NCBI RefSeq assembly: GCF_042453785.1
Contig: NC_091669.1
Location: 13,933,001-13,997,000 of the forward strand
Reading direction: 5' to 3'
From: Malus domestica
Taxonomy: Eukaryota; Streptophyta; Magnoliopsida; Rosales; Rosaceae
DNA length: 64,000 bases
Both the position numbers and the translations under genes were made by a program. Positions 1-11,308 of this stretch are shown one piece after another; position 1 is the stretch's first letter, and every line of letters starts with the position of its first letter. The notes beneath the pieces were generated by a model. That model saw only the letters and a list, made by a program, of their open reading frames with translations, did not search any database and had not been told where the DNA came from.

Positions 1-1521
1 GATATATGCTGTCTCCATAACCATTAGGATTGTGGTATGTTTCTATTTATGTCTCAATCTTCAATTAATTTTTTAGACTTGAAGCTAAGTCTTTCAAGAT
101 TGGTTACGTTTCAACTTTCCATAGTGTTTTAAACTTCATCCTTCTGCAGCTTGGTTTCGTGCTTCTTGCATTGATCTGGGAATATGACTTCCCACCTTTC
201 ATGGTTCTGATAATAGCCATACTGAATGACGGTAATATATTGAACTGCGTTAGCGTTAATATTGATTCCTTTTATTCTAATAGGATCAAGCAACATTCAA
301 AAAGAAATTTAAGATCATGTGGAAGAATATTAAGAAAAATATAACAGATGCAAACGAATTTGGACATCATTTATGTTTAGACATTCACAGACAATTATCG
401 AAAATGAGTACTTGACAGTATTTAAATTTTAAATGCAGGAACCATCATGACAATTTCGCAGGATCGCGTAAAGCCCTCCCCAAAGCCTGATAGTTGGAAG
501 CTGAAAGAGATATTTGCTACTGGCATTGTCATTGGCACATACCTTGCTTTAGTTACGGTATTATTCTACTGGGTTGTTGTTGAAACTGACTTCTTTGAGG
601 TATGAAACACAAATGCTGCTTACTGACTTTGTTTTCTAAGATCCTCTGCAAAATAAGCCGCAGAAGATACATTAACTCGGTTTACCTTTACGATGCTTAC
701 TGATTTTATATCGCTTACAGAGCACCTTCAATGTAAGAGATTTATCGAGCAGTAGTGAGGAAGTTTCATCTGCTGTATATCTGCAAGTCAGTATCATCAG
801 CCAGGCTCTCATATTTGTGACAAGAAGCCAGGGGTGGTCATTTCTTGAGAGGCCCGGAACAATGTTGATGTGTGCCTTTGTGTTGGCTCAACTGGTATGC
901 CTATTTCACTTGCATCTAAGAAAATTTCCGCACAATCTGAGTTACATTTCAGGAATTGAAAATTTGTTTCTATAAAATATTAGGTGGCAACTCTGATTGC
1001 TGTATATGCAAGAATCAGCTTTGCATATATCAGTGGCATTGGATGGGGATGGGCCGGTATCATCTGGTTGTACAGTGTGATTTTCTACATTCCTTTGGAC
1101 ATCATTAAATTCATAATTCGCTATGCATTGACCGGAGATGCCTGGAATCTGTTATTCGAAAGAAAGGTTTGTGCAATGTTCTAAGTTGCATTGAAATTTT
1201 CTAGCATTCGACTTGAAATGCTAACTTCTGATTTCTATGTTGCCTTTTGATCTTCAACAGACAGCTTTTACTAGTAAGAAAGACTATGGGAAGGAAGATC
1301 GTGCGGCTAAATGGATACTTTCTCAGAAAAGCTTACAAGGGTTGCAAGACTTTGAGATCAACAGGAGCGGCAAGCGTTCTTCTTTGATTGCAGAACAGGC
1401 CAGGCGGCGCGCTGAAATTGCCAGGCTCGGGGAGATACACACTCTGAAAGGACATGTAGAATCTGTACTGAGGCTCAAGAATTTGGACCTGAGTGTCATG
1501 CAATCAGCCCATACAGTCTGA
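1..1521 (+). CDS. P3A-type H+-transporting ATPase, C-terminal part (5' end outside window)
   Basis: This proton-pumping P-type ATPase uses ATP to export H+ across the plasma membrane, or the vacuolar membrane in some subgroups. Visible exons are <1-34, 150-231, 439-599, 721-894, 984-1166 and 1261-1521; all junctions are GT-AG and in phase. They encode the last transmembrane helices, including [19 protein letters not shown], and the cytosolic regulatory tail with [15 protein letters not shown] and [20 protein letters not shown]. The protein ends in AHTV. The penultimate Thr in such a tail is the phosphorylation site that creates a 14-3-3 binding site in this family. The catalytic P-domain lies upstream of the window. 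The divergent tail, with the [16 protein letters not shown] stretch and the AHTV end, suggests the AHA10/PH5 clade linked to vacuolar acidification, but that is inference. Confidence 0.93.
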
Positions 1522-2342
1522 AGAAAATACACGGATATCTGCAAAACGTATCAATGTGTTATCGATACACTGAAGGCAAATTCAGCAGCATTTGCTCACA
1601 TGATTGATGCTGAGTATCTGCAAAAGAGATTGACATTTGGGTTTTTGGTGATGGTCAGTTTTATGGGTGCTAAAAGGTCAGAAAATCCATTAGCTTTTGT
1701 TGCAATTTTTATGTGTAATAAAATTAGGAAACTGCATACTAATAAACCACCTGACATGCACAGGGGAATTTTCTTTTTACTGGATCTGCTGTATTATTAC
1801 GTATGGTTTGTTCTTTGTAAAAGAGTAATATACATATTGAATTTTTGTAGTTATTCAAAAGAAGATTGTTGCTACTGTGCCAAAGATTGAACTTGACGAT
1901 GAATTGGAAGATGAATGGCATATTTGAGGTGATATTTTAGGCAAGAAGAGGTTCTAGTTTAATCGATTTTTCTCTGGATAGGACGTCCTTTCTTTACTAA
2001 AAGATGGACTGTCAATATGGTGTTGATAAGCCGTTGATAACATTAGTAATTAACATGTCGGTAGCAAAATGTATCATGTTATTGATACATTTTTTACAAT
2101 ATCGATACAGAATCCATCATTCAACAAATGACAGACTTCATGCACAGGGAATTCCAAATATTGCAATAACCAAACTTTCTAGTCTTTTTGGGGGGCTGAG
2201 ATCTGGACATTTCAGAGGCAGAACCGAAATTGATCCGTTGGTGAAACTGTCAACAACAAAACTAATGTAAAACCAAAGCCAGAGACTAGGTACAGTTCTA
2301 CTAGTTGAGTGCAGTAAATTACTTGGACTACAAGCCATATCA
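1522..2342. other. Intergenic spacer between H+-ATPase and lipase pseudogene
   Basis: The spacer holds the 3' UTR of the H+-ATPase and no complete gene. Two short open stretches on the plus strand, around 1560-1680 and 1850-1927, read like coding sequence; the second ends in an acidic tail, IELDDELEDEW. I cannot assign them to a family and they lack a start and clear splice context. Confidence 0.4.
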
Positions 2343-2705
2343 TCATATGATCCAAGGCTGACGGCATTCAAATGACTCGACCTCATGAGTTTTAGACATC
2401 CGAACGAAGTGCCCCTTTCCCAGCTTCACGGAATTGATGTAATATGTAAGGGAATGTGCTGAGGTACCGGGAAACAGAAGTCCTGTCACTCGTACGAAAA
2501 TGGAGAGCCACCCCTCTCGATACTCTGGTCCATGTGTGTAGCCCATTGCTAAGCTTCTTATCAGCTCCCAAACAGGATTCAGATATTCTGGTACTAGTTA
2601 TTTCATTCCAAAGTAACTGTTGCCTGGCTCATCCTCCAATCTCTTCAAAAATGCATGTCAAAGAAGAAAATAACAAAGTACTAGAAGAATAAGAAATTTA
2701 AAATA

Positions 2706-3078
2706 TGTTGAGTTTTGGTTTCAATATTTGTTGTATATTTCATTATGAATGTTACAAGAGAGTGAAGGCAACTCTTATAGAGAGCCAAAAGAAAGCTACA
2801 ATAGATTGTAGGATAACTACACAAACACAATCCCTAAAATCTGCCCTAACAAGTGGAAAAGAAAAAATCAAATTACAAGTAAAGAAGCTTTTACAAGCAA
2901 CTAAGAAAGGTTGATGTAAGGTGAATGACAAGCTATGGAAAGGTTGATGTAAGGTGAATGACAAGCTATGGAAAGTGACTGGTGAATGACAAGCTATGGA
3001 AATTGACTTTAGCCTATGACTTAGCTAAAGTGAGGATGACAACTCATACATACAACTCATCCATACAAACCGGTTTCA
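2706..3078 (-). repeat. Left LTR (3' LTR) of the copia element
   Basis: The 373-bp repeat has TG...CA ends and matches 7433-7792. Hand alignment gives about 12 substitutions and one 13-bp indel, where the word ACTCATCCATACA is present only in this copy. Confidence 0.93.
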
Positions 3079-3096
3079 ATGCACCCCCTCAAGCTG
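3079..3096 (-). other. Polypurine tract of the copia element
   Basis: On the minus strand the purine-rich stretch AGCTTGAGGGGGTG lies immediately upstream of the 3' LTR, where plus-strand priming is expected. Confidence 0.75.
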
Positions 3097-6000
3097 GATC
3101 AAGGGGATTGATTGATCCAAGCTTGCACAACAAACGCTGAAACTGAGTAGAGTCTAGTGCTTTTGTGAATAAATCAGCAAGTTGATCGTGGCTGCGTGTG
3201 AACATGGTGTCTATCACCTTGGATTGAACTTGAGCACGAATATAATGGCAGTCAACTTCAATATGTTTGGTCATTTCATGGAATACTGGATTGGAGGCAA
3301 TGTGCATGGCAGCTTGGTTATCACAATACAAGGACATAGGTGCCATGCTTGTGAATTCGAGCTTAGAAAGAAGACCTTTCAACCATATAAGTTCACAGGT
3401 TGTTGCTACCATAGCCCTTCGGCACTAGATCGAGCAATAACAGTTTGTTTCTTGCTCTTCCAAGTGACAAGGTTCCCTCCAACAAATGTGCAAAAACCTG
3501 TTGTGGATTTTCGATCAAGGGCATTTCCAGCCCAGTCAGCATCTGTGTAGGCCAAGATGTGATTTGATCCATTATTCTTCATAATTATCCCCCTTTCTAC
3601 TGAGCCCTTGAGATATCGAAGTATTCTCTTGACGATTTCCCGGTGAACTAGAGTAGGAGAGTACATGAACTGACTGGCTAGGCTAACTGAATATGAGATA
3701 TCAAGCCTAGTAATGGTGAGATAAATAAGTTTCCCAACCATTCGCTGATAAACACTAGGGTCCGAGAGAGGTTCACCTTTTTCATGCCACTGAAGTTTGC
3801 TAGCTAGGGGTGTCCGAGCTAGTTTACATTCCATCATGTTAGCTTCATCTAGAAGATCGAGAACATACTTTCTTTGATTCAAGAACAATCTCTTTGAAGA
3901 GGTAGCCACCTCAATTCCAAGAAAGTATTTCAAGGGCCCTAAGTCTTTAATGGCAATTTTTGGTGAAGTGGCTGCTTAAGCGTCTTGATTTCACTTATAT
4001 TGTCACCTGTAATAATTAGGTCGTCAACATATATAAGCACAACCAATTTGCCAGCAATACTACTTCGAACAAACAAATAAGAGTCAGCATGACTCCTTTT
4101 GAACCCTGCAGCTTCAAGGACTGAACTAAGTTTTGAATACCAAGCTCGAGGGGACTGCTTGAGAGCATATATGGCTTTGTGAAGTCTGCAGACCTTGTTG
4201 GGTTCATTTTCTCTTGGATGACCAGGAGGCAACTTCATGTACACTTCTTCTTCAAGATCCCCATGAAGAAATGCATTCTTCACATCCATTTGGAATAAGG
4301 GCCATGCATTATTGACTGCCACAGACAACAATACCTTCACTGTGTTCATTTTGGCAACAAGAGCAAAGGTCTCCTTATAGTCAATGCCATAAGTTTGAGT
4401 AAAGCCTTGAGATACTAACCGTGCCTTATGTCTTTCAATGCTTCCATTGGAGTTAAATTTGGTCTTATATATCCACCTACTTCCCACAACCTTCTTGCCA
4501 TTTGGAAGATCCACCACACTTTATGTCTGGTTGTCATTCAGAGCTTGAAACTCTTTAGTCATAGCATCTTGCCACTCAGGCATGCATATGGCTTCATGAA
4601 AATTCCTTGGTTCGAAAGTGGGGGACACTTTGTTAAGGAAAGAAGTATGTGAAGATGAGAATTTGTGATAAGAAATGGCTGTAGAGATAGGATGCCTTGC
4701 AGTGTAAGTAACATACTCTTGTAACCTCACTGGTGGATGTCTATCTTGTGTAGGATTTCTTCTTGGTGCACTTATAGCTTGCTGATTTGGTTGAGCTTCT
4801 GATGGTTCAGATGAGCTTGGCACTGCATCAATTACACTCTCAGTGAGTTGAGAATTATCAGTGTTGACATGAGCAGAAGGGACTTCATGAATTTCTACTG
4901 GAATAGGTAGTGGAAATAGGTCCATAAGATCTTCCATATTAGCATTAGTCTCCAACCCTTTGGGGAAATAAGGTGAATATTCATCAAATCGCACATCTTT
5001 AGAGACTGCCAACTTCCCCGTGTTAGGGTTGTACACTTTGTAACCCTTTTGAGAACTGGCGTATCTCATAAACACACATTTGACAGCTCGATGGTCGAGT
5101 TTGTCACGATGGAGAGCTTGAATGTGCGCATAACAAGTACAACCAAAGGTTCTGAGGTGAGACAAGCTTATAGGCCTACCCTTCATGACTTCAAAAGGAG
5201 ATTTAGTATTCAACACCCGAGTTGGTAGTCTATTAATGATGTACGTGGCAGTGAGTAGAGCTTAAGACCAAAATTTCTTAGGAACATTCATTTGGATCAT
5301 AAGTGATTGAGTCTTCTCCAATAAATCTCGAATCTTTCTCTCTGCCACACCATTTTGTTGTCACAGCTAGTTTGATGCAAAATGTCATGATTGCTCAAGT
5401 AATTACTCATGTTATTGGAAGTGTACTCAGTACCATTATCTGATCTTAACATATATAACTTAGATGAAAATTGATTGGTGATTAGGTTGTGAAAGTCCTT
5501 AAAAGCATCAAACAAATCACTTTTAAGTTTTAAAAGATACAACCAGGTTACTCTAGAATAGTCATCAATAAATGTAACATAATATCTATACCCATCAAAG
5601 GATTTTACACGAGAAGGACCCCAAATATTAGAGTGAACAAGCTCAAAAAGTTTACTAGTTCTAGAATTAAAGGAAACAAAAGAAAGTCTAGTGGCTTTTG
5701 ACATTTGACAAGTTTCACACTTCAGTGTGTTTTTACAACCAAAAAAAGGAAACAACTTGGTCATCACATGTTCTGACGGATGGGCAAGGCGTTGATGCCA
5801 GAGTTGGTGTTCCTGAACTTGACTTAAGTTGACACTGAGCTCTTTGACAAAATTAGACTCCTTTGAGAGATAGTAGAGTCCATTCTAGAAGAACCCTTCA
5901 CCAATCTTCTTCTGAGTAACTCAGTCCTGAAACACAACATTGTGAGAGGAAAATATGGCGAGACAGTCTAAGGTTTTTGTGATTTTTCCTATTGACAAGA

Positions 6001-7420
6001 GCTGAAAAGGAAAAGAAGGTACATATAGAGCAGTGGAATCAGTATGCTCACTTAGCAATCTAATCTTTCCTTTCCCTAGAATAGGTTCCCATTTCCCATT
6101 TGCAACAGATACATGAATTGGATCAATAGTTCTTTGAAAATCGGGGAGACTAGAGGGTTTATTAGTTATATGATCAGTGGAACCAGAGTCAAGAATCCAA
6201 AAATCATGTGTAACATTTGCATTAAGAGCAGTGGAAATGGCACTAATAATACCTGGAATATTGCATTTCGATGTGTTCTCCGAGTCAGCCAAGAATCCAA
6301 CAAATTTCCCTAGCATTGCAGTAGGGTTTTCAGGTGTCATTTCATTAGGTTCAGTGCTTCCTTGCTTCTTTTGAAGAAAAGCAGCAAACTCGTTGATCAA
6401 GGACACATGATTTGTTGAGAAATTGGCCATCCCATCAGTTGAGGAACAAGCTGAATGAAATGCTTTTGGAGTGACTCCACCCTTCCCATCTTTAATCATC
6501 CTGCCTTCCCTATCAAACTTAGGCTTTAACTCCGGATGAAGAATCCAACATTTTTCTCTCAAATGTCCCTTCATGTTGCAATAAGAACATTTCCAGTCTG
6601 CTTTCTTGCCAAGCACTCTATCACCAGTTGCTTTGTGATTTGTCATGAAAACCCTAGCTTCAGAGTTGGATTTAGGCTCAATGTTCATCACTCTTCGTCG
6701 AGTTTCCTCTTTCTGGACTGCATGGCACACACTGGTAAAGGAGGGCATCTCTTGAGTATTAACAAGTGACTACACAGGTCTTCATACTCCACTCACAAGC
6801 TTGCTAAGAGTTGAAAAACCTTGTCTTCATCAGCCCTCTTCAGTAGCACAGCGGAATCAGTCATGTGTAGACGATACATATCGAGTTCATTCCACATGGA
6901 TTTCATACTTCCAAGGTGTTGAACAAATGAGTGATCACCTTGTTTTAAACTAGCCACACTCTTCTTCAGTTGAAAGATGCAAACTGAGTTGTTTTGGCTA
7001 CCATACATGTCTTTGACAGACTCCCATAGGAGAAGGGATGACTTTGAGTAGCTGAAAAAATCAGACAGTTTTGGCTCCATGGAGTTAAGTAACCAGGACA
7101 TGACCAGCAGATCAGTAGTATGCCATGCATCATAAGTTGGTGAAGTGGATTCTGGGGCTCAGAGCTTTCATTGATAAACCCCAGCTTCGATCTTCCTCCT
7201 AGAGCAAGTGACACAGCTCTTGACCAAGGAAGGTAGTTGAACTCGTTCAATAGCACCGAACAGAGTCGTTGATTGGGATTGTTCTCAACCCCTTGGGTTA
7301 AGTTTGGGGAGGAGGATGAGGCACTGTCGGCACTAGACACATTTTCTTTTGTCATCTCTATCGATGATGAGAAAATGAAGAAGTAAAAAAAATGAACAGA
7401 GTCAAGACCCTAAGGTTCCT

Positions 7421-7432
7421 GCTCTGATACCA
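7421..7432 (-). other. Primer-binding site of the copia element
   Basis: The minus strand reads TGGTATCAGAGC directly after the 5' LTR. This is the standard plant copia primer-binding site, complementary to the 3' end of initiator tRNA-Met. Confidence 0.92.
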
Positions 7433-7792
7433 TGTTGAGTTTTGGTTTCAATATTTGTTATATATTTCATTATGAATGTTACAAGAGAGTGAAGACAACT
7501 CTTATAGAGAGCCAAAAGAAAGCTACAATAGATTGTAAGATAACTACACAAACACAATCCCTAAAATCTGCCCTAACAAGTGGAAAAGCAAAAACCAAAT
7601 TACAAGTAAAGAAGCTTTTACAAGCAACTAAGAAAGGTTGATGTAAGGTGAATGACAAGCTATGAAAAGGTTGATGTAAGGTGAATGACAAGTTATGGAA
7701 AGTGACTAGTGAATGACAAGCTATGGAAAGTGAATTTAGCCTATGACTTAGCTAAAGTGAGGATGACAACTCATACATACAAACCATTTTCA
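7433..7792 (-). repeat. Right LTR (5' LTR) of the copia element
   Basis: The 360-bp repeat has TG...CA ends and pairs with 2706-3078. It contains a short internal direct repeat, GGTTGATGTAAGGTGAATGA, present twice in both LTRs. Confidence 0.93.
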
Positions 7793-9203
7793 ATAAAATA
7801 TATACGAGAGAAGGGTGCAAAATCACTATTTTGGAGTGCTAACAACAATTTCTTAAACGGAGTGTAAAATCAAAGGCTTGAATAGTGAAGATTTACATGT
7901 TCGATGTAACAACTGTCATAGTGAAGGCATACCCCAAAATGCTTAAACATGAAGTTTTCGTAATCATAAGGCAACCGGGGCAGGGGATCATTGCAGTAGA
8001 CAACCCTGAAGTGCTTTGGGATTGGGCTACCCAAACTCGTGTCCACATACCTCGCCAGCTGCCTATCCCCTACCCTAGGCTGTCCCAATGTGTACACACC
8101 CAACAACCTTTGCATCACCTTCATTTCCTCATGCAACACCAGAACTGACGTGAACAATATGGCAAGCGCTCCGCCGAGGCTATGCCCCGTGACTACAAAT
8201 TTTGCATTTTTTTGGTAATCCCTTGAGCTTTCTTCTTACAACATAGTATGCCTTGGGGCCTGCGGAAGAACTTCTGCTTTCATTCTCTTTGTGTTTCATT
8301 TGAAGGTCGTTTCGAAGGGTTACAACAGTAGTTCTGTTCCCCAAGCTGGCTTCTGGGAATCCCATGTGTACTTTCCCCACATTGGAAATTTCATACCAAG
8401 AGTAGTCAAATTCGGTACTCCAAATATTGGCGTAAAAACCTTTTTACTAAAAAGGTTCCCTTCCCTGGAAGCTGATCAATATCAGATTTGCATCTTTAGG
8501 CTTGTCACAAAGTATGAACAAGTTTGTAGACATCTGCTTGCGAAAATCTAATCATATCATCATCCAAAAAGGGAGAGGAAAAATGAATTGGACTTTTGAA
8601 GCTCATAACTTTGAAATTTTTTATGACCAAAATGTTCAAAATGTAGTTCTTACCATTCCAGCAACTGCAGAAGTCCACAAAATGCATCTGCATCATTGGA
8701 AGCTCAAATCTAAACTAGTTAGTATTTAAGAAAAATGAAGAGAGAACCGAAGAAGAATAGAATACGTGAAATGATTTCCGCACTCCTTTTTTTTCCCTGT
8801 AGCCCTTTCTTTTCTTTTCTCTTTTTCCTTTTTTTTTTTTTTTTTTTTTTTTAGCTTTTAGGTTGAATAAATTAAAGTAAGAATTAAGGGACAGAAACAA
8901 AGAGAGGAGTGTAGAGGGAGAAACGAGAGCTTGGAGTTCATTTCCCATAGATATAACTTGCCTTCCAATTGTCTACCACAACTTTTCTAATGACTTTGTC
9001 ATTCTCATATGCTAACTTGGAAGCCATAATGCAGAGGTCCATAAGAGTCGGATTCCCCAATTTCACGCTTGTTCCTTCAGAAATAGAAGCAACTATGTCT
9101 TTTGCTAAGTCTTCACCCTTGCGGAGGTCTACCCTCCCATCTAAGTGACCAAATATTCTTATGAAAGTCTTTGTGTCCCTCTGCGGCACCATCACTTTTC
9201 CTG

Positions 9204-10432
9204 CTTCACCATTCAACATTAAAGCATATGTGTAGGTAGGCACAAATTGAATAGAAAGATATGTACAAAAGTTCCAAGAGCATTAATTCTGCATATATGA
9301 CTACTTTTCTCCCTTGTATACAAAAGATTTCCAGTCGCCATGAACTGAATGTTTAGCATGTTGATATGCAGTCCCAGAGGGTCCTGTCAACGCGTTGAGA
9401 AAACCTAGATTCTACTGCATTTTCTTTAACTTCAATCCCTTTTGTCGATATGATTGATTGTTAAAAAGTGCGAAATCATCATTTAGAACTTAGACCTTAC
9501 ACCTAATATTGAAGCTCTAAAGGGTTGTATAACCTAACTAAATAACCAATAATGTTAATAAATAAGGGCACATTGAAGAAAACTGAAAAGAAGTGAGGTT
9601 TTCTCAACATATCGTCTATTTAAGAAAGATAGGACGTTCTGCACAAAGAATCTCTCCATCTATGTTTGAGTTATATTTTGCTAGTGTGGCCATTGGGACA
9701 CCCAATACATGAATAGTCTGATAACATGTTAAAAAGTGAACATTCAACCTCAAGTTATTACTATATTCTAAACTTGGAAAATTTGGTTTTTATTTTTATT
9801 TTTAATGTAATTATGCGCTATGGTGTGGGTTTGTGAGTTTGGATCATACACAGGCTTTGGTGTGGATTTGTGGGTTTGGCCCTTTGCTGTGGATTTGTGG
9901 GTTTGGCCCTGTGGTGATCTTTGACTAGAGTAATGTCTTTGTCTGTTTAGGTTTATACTGAGCCTGACACAATCAGCTATAACTCATTTACGTGATCTGG
10001 TTTCTTTTTAGGGTTAATGGTTTCATTAGTAGGACAAGTTCAATTTCATCAAATATTCATAGAGGGTTGAATGCCAAAATATGCAAGCACACTTAGTTGT
10101 ATTGTTGTTGAAAACAAATGTTTTTTTCTTAATATTGTTTTAATTTCATTTTGAGGAGAGAATAAACAAGAATTCTTTTTTTTATTCTTTTTTTTTTTTT
10201 GCACAAATATATGGTATTAAAATTTTTAGTAAATTTTTTTATTTACATGATAAATTTCTTGACCCGCCGCAATGCGCGGGCATGAATACTTGTTTTAACT
10301 GTTATGTAAGCCTTAGTTCCCACATGAGATTCATACTCACAACAGTACCGACAAAGTTCTCCTAAAAAAATTGTTTATGTTATGTTTTAGCTAGTAGAAG
10401 GGTACAGATAATAAACATGAGATAGTATTTAC
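9204..10432 (-). other. Intron 1 of the lipase pseudogene, with repeat remnants
   Basis: This 1.2-kb intron holds a short tandem repeat around 9815-9915, built on TGTGGATTTGTGGGTTTGG, plus T- and A-rich runs. A GC-rich hairpin at about 10261-10294 resembles a Helitron 3' end. No coding sequence was seen. Confidence 0.5.
10261..10294 (+). repeat. Possible Helitron 3'-end remnant
   Basis: The GC-rich hairpin ACCCGCCGCAATGCGCGGGC is followed by ATGAATACTTGT. Plant Helitron 3' ends typically show such a hairpin shortly before a CTRR terminus, and here the terminus would be changed to CTTG. No matching 5' end was found. Confidence 0.35.
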
Positions 10433-10750
10433 CTTGAAGCAGATTGTAAAGTAAGCCAAAACTGTATCCATTTTGAAAGACGAAGTTGAGGAGGAAGTCG
10501 AGGAGGAAGCCAGCCAACTCCATAGGCTTCCAGAAAAGTGTGATGATTTTGCTGACAACGACGGTCACTGCCATGCCCCATCTGTGCTCCTCCGCAACCC
10601 TCGCCACCAGTTCTTGGTCTGAGCTCTCAAAGAACTCAATACCACTGCCTATGTCTCCGAACATTGTGTACTTAAACAAATCCCACAGCCCTCCTTTATC
10701 TGGCCTGAAGATCAGATAGCTGAGCTCATCGTCGTCCTAAAAAATTCCAT

Positions 10751-11308
10751 GGCTTTGGCACTCTTGGTACTTAGTACCCTTTGGATTGTTTTAGATAGAA
10801 ACAAGATCGTTGGCCGAGTCTTGTAGTGTGTGTTTATAACTAAGCACAACAAATACGAGAATTGTAATGTTCGACACATAAAGAGAGAGATCAATGGGGT
10901 TGTTTATATTTGATACTTTTTGGAAAGAAAAGAAAAATATGACAAAAGGATGGCAAAGGCTCTTATGCGAGCTGCAGTGTGCATAATTGCATGCAGCAGT
11001 AAGGGGCACGATGCAATCACCAAAAGTGCTGTGCTTCTTTGTACGTGTGTATTTTGCAGGTAGGCTTCTTTGTACGTGTGTATTTTGCAGGTAGGGTTTA
11101 ATCATGGTGTCACATTTCTTCTAGATGTTAGAGCGAAAAATTACCTATATCCCCCAATTACCCTTTTATAGAAAAACGAAAACTATATACGTGTCAGCAC
11201 AAACGAATATTCAAACTCAAGACATTTTTCAACGTTTGCAAAGTATATGCCACCAGAAAGTAAGAGAGGCATGGATGGGTTCCAGTCGGAAAAGAACAAA
11301 TTCTTTCA
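10751..11308. other. Intergenic spacer upstream of the lipase pseudogene
   Basis: AT-rich sequence without a supported gene. A duplicated 33-bp word around 11031-11095 (TTCTTTGTACGTGTGTATTT...) is the only local repeat seen. Confidence 0.4.

Larger units (their letters stand above)
2706..7792 (-). mobile_element. Degenerate Ty1/copia LTR retrotransposon
   Basis: The element lies on the minus strand, with its 5' LTR at the right and 3' LTR at the left. In element order there are: a gag-like region (about 6793-7355), a CCHC zinc knuckle (CSYCNMKGHLREKC), an aspartic protease motif (WILDSGSTDHIT), an integrase (HSNIWGPS, FIDDYSRVTW, RSDNGTEY), a reverse transcriptase (MDVKNAFLHGDLEEEVYM, IYVDDLIITGD) and RNase H (YTDADWAG, LYCDNQAAMHIASN). 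This protease-integrase-RT order defines copia. The polyprotein is cut by stops or frameshifts near 7100, 6780, 5900, 5300, 4520 and 3935, so it is not autonomous. It sits in intron 4 of the lipase pseudogene. Flanks are AT-rich: AAATA precedes the left end and ATAAAATA follows the right end, so no perfect 5-bp duplication can be read. Confidence 0.95.
2343..10750 (-). pseudogene. OBL1-type triacylglycerol lipase pseudogene split by a copia element
   Basis: This is a decayed paralogue of the intact lipase at 13706-16482, with the same five-exon plan. Exons are 10433-10750, 8962-9203, 8654-8687, 7897-8547 and 2343-2642. A Ty1/copia retrotransposon (2706-7792) lies in intron 4 in the same orientation. 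Several lesions are visible. A frameshift in a T-run follows the start codon. Exon 4 has a frameshift near 8430-8460, where the paralogue reads EPFDADDWSTDFD. A second frameshift in an A-run near 8210 sits just before the nucleophile elbow. Exon 5 carries an in-frame TAA at 2598-2600, and its original stop is lost. The elbow GHSLGG and the GYTHGPEY motif can still be read piecewise, so decay is fairly recent. Functional lipase is very unlikely unless the copy is transcribed for another role. Confidence 0.9.

Noticed and set aside
2706..2914. Open frame starting at the left LTR and repeated at the right LTR
   Set aside because: It lies wholly in LTR sequence and is duplicated only because the LTRs are.
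3182..3550. Plus-strand open frame inside the copia RNase H region
   Set aside because: Antisense to recognisable RNase H and reverse-transcriptase coding sequence.
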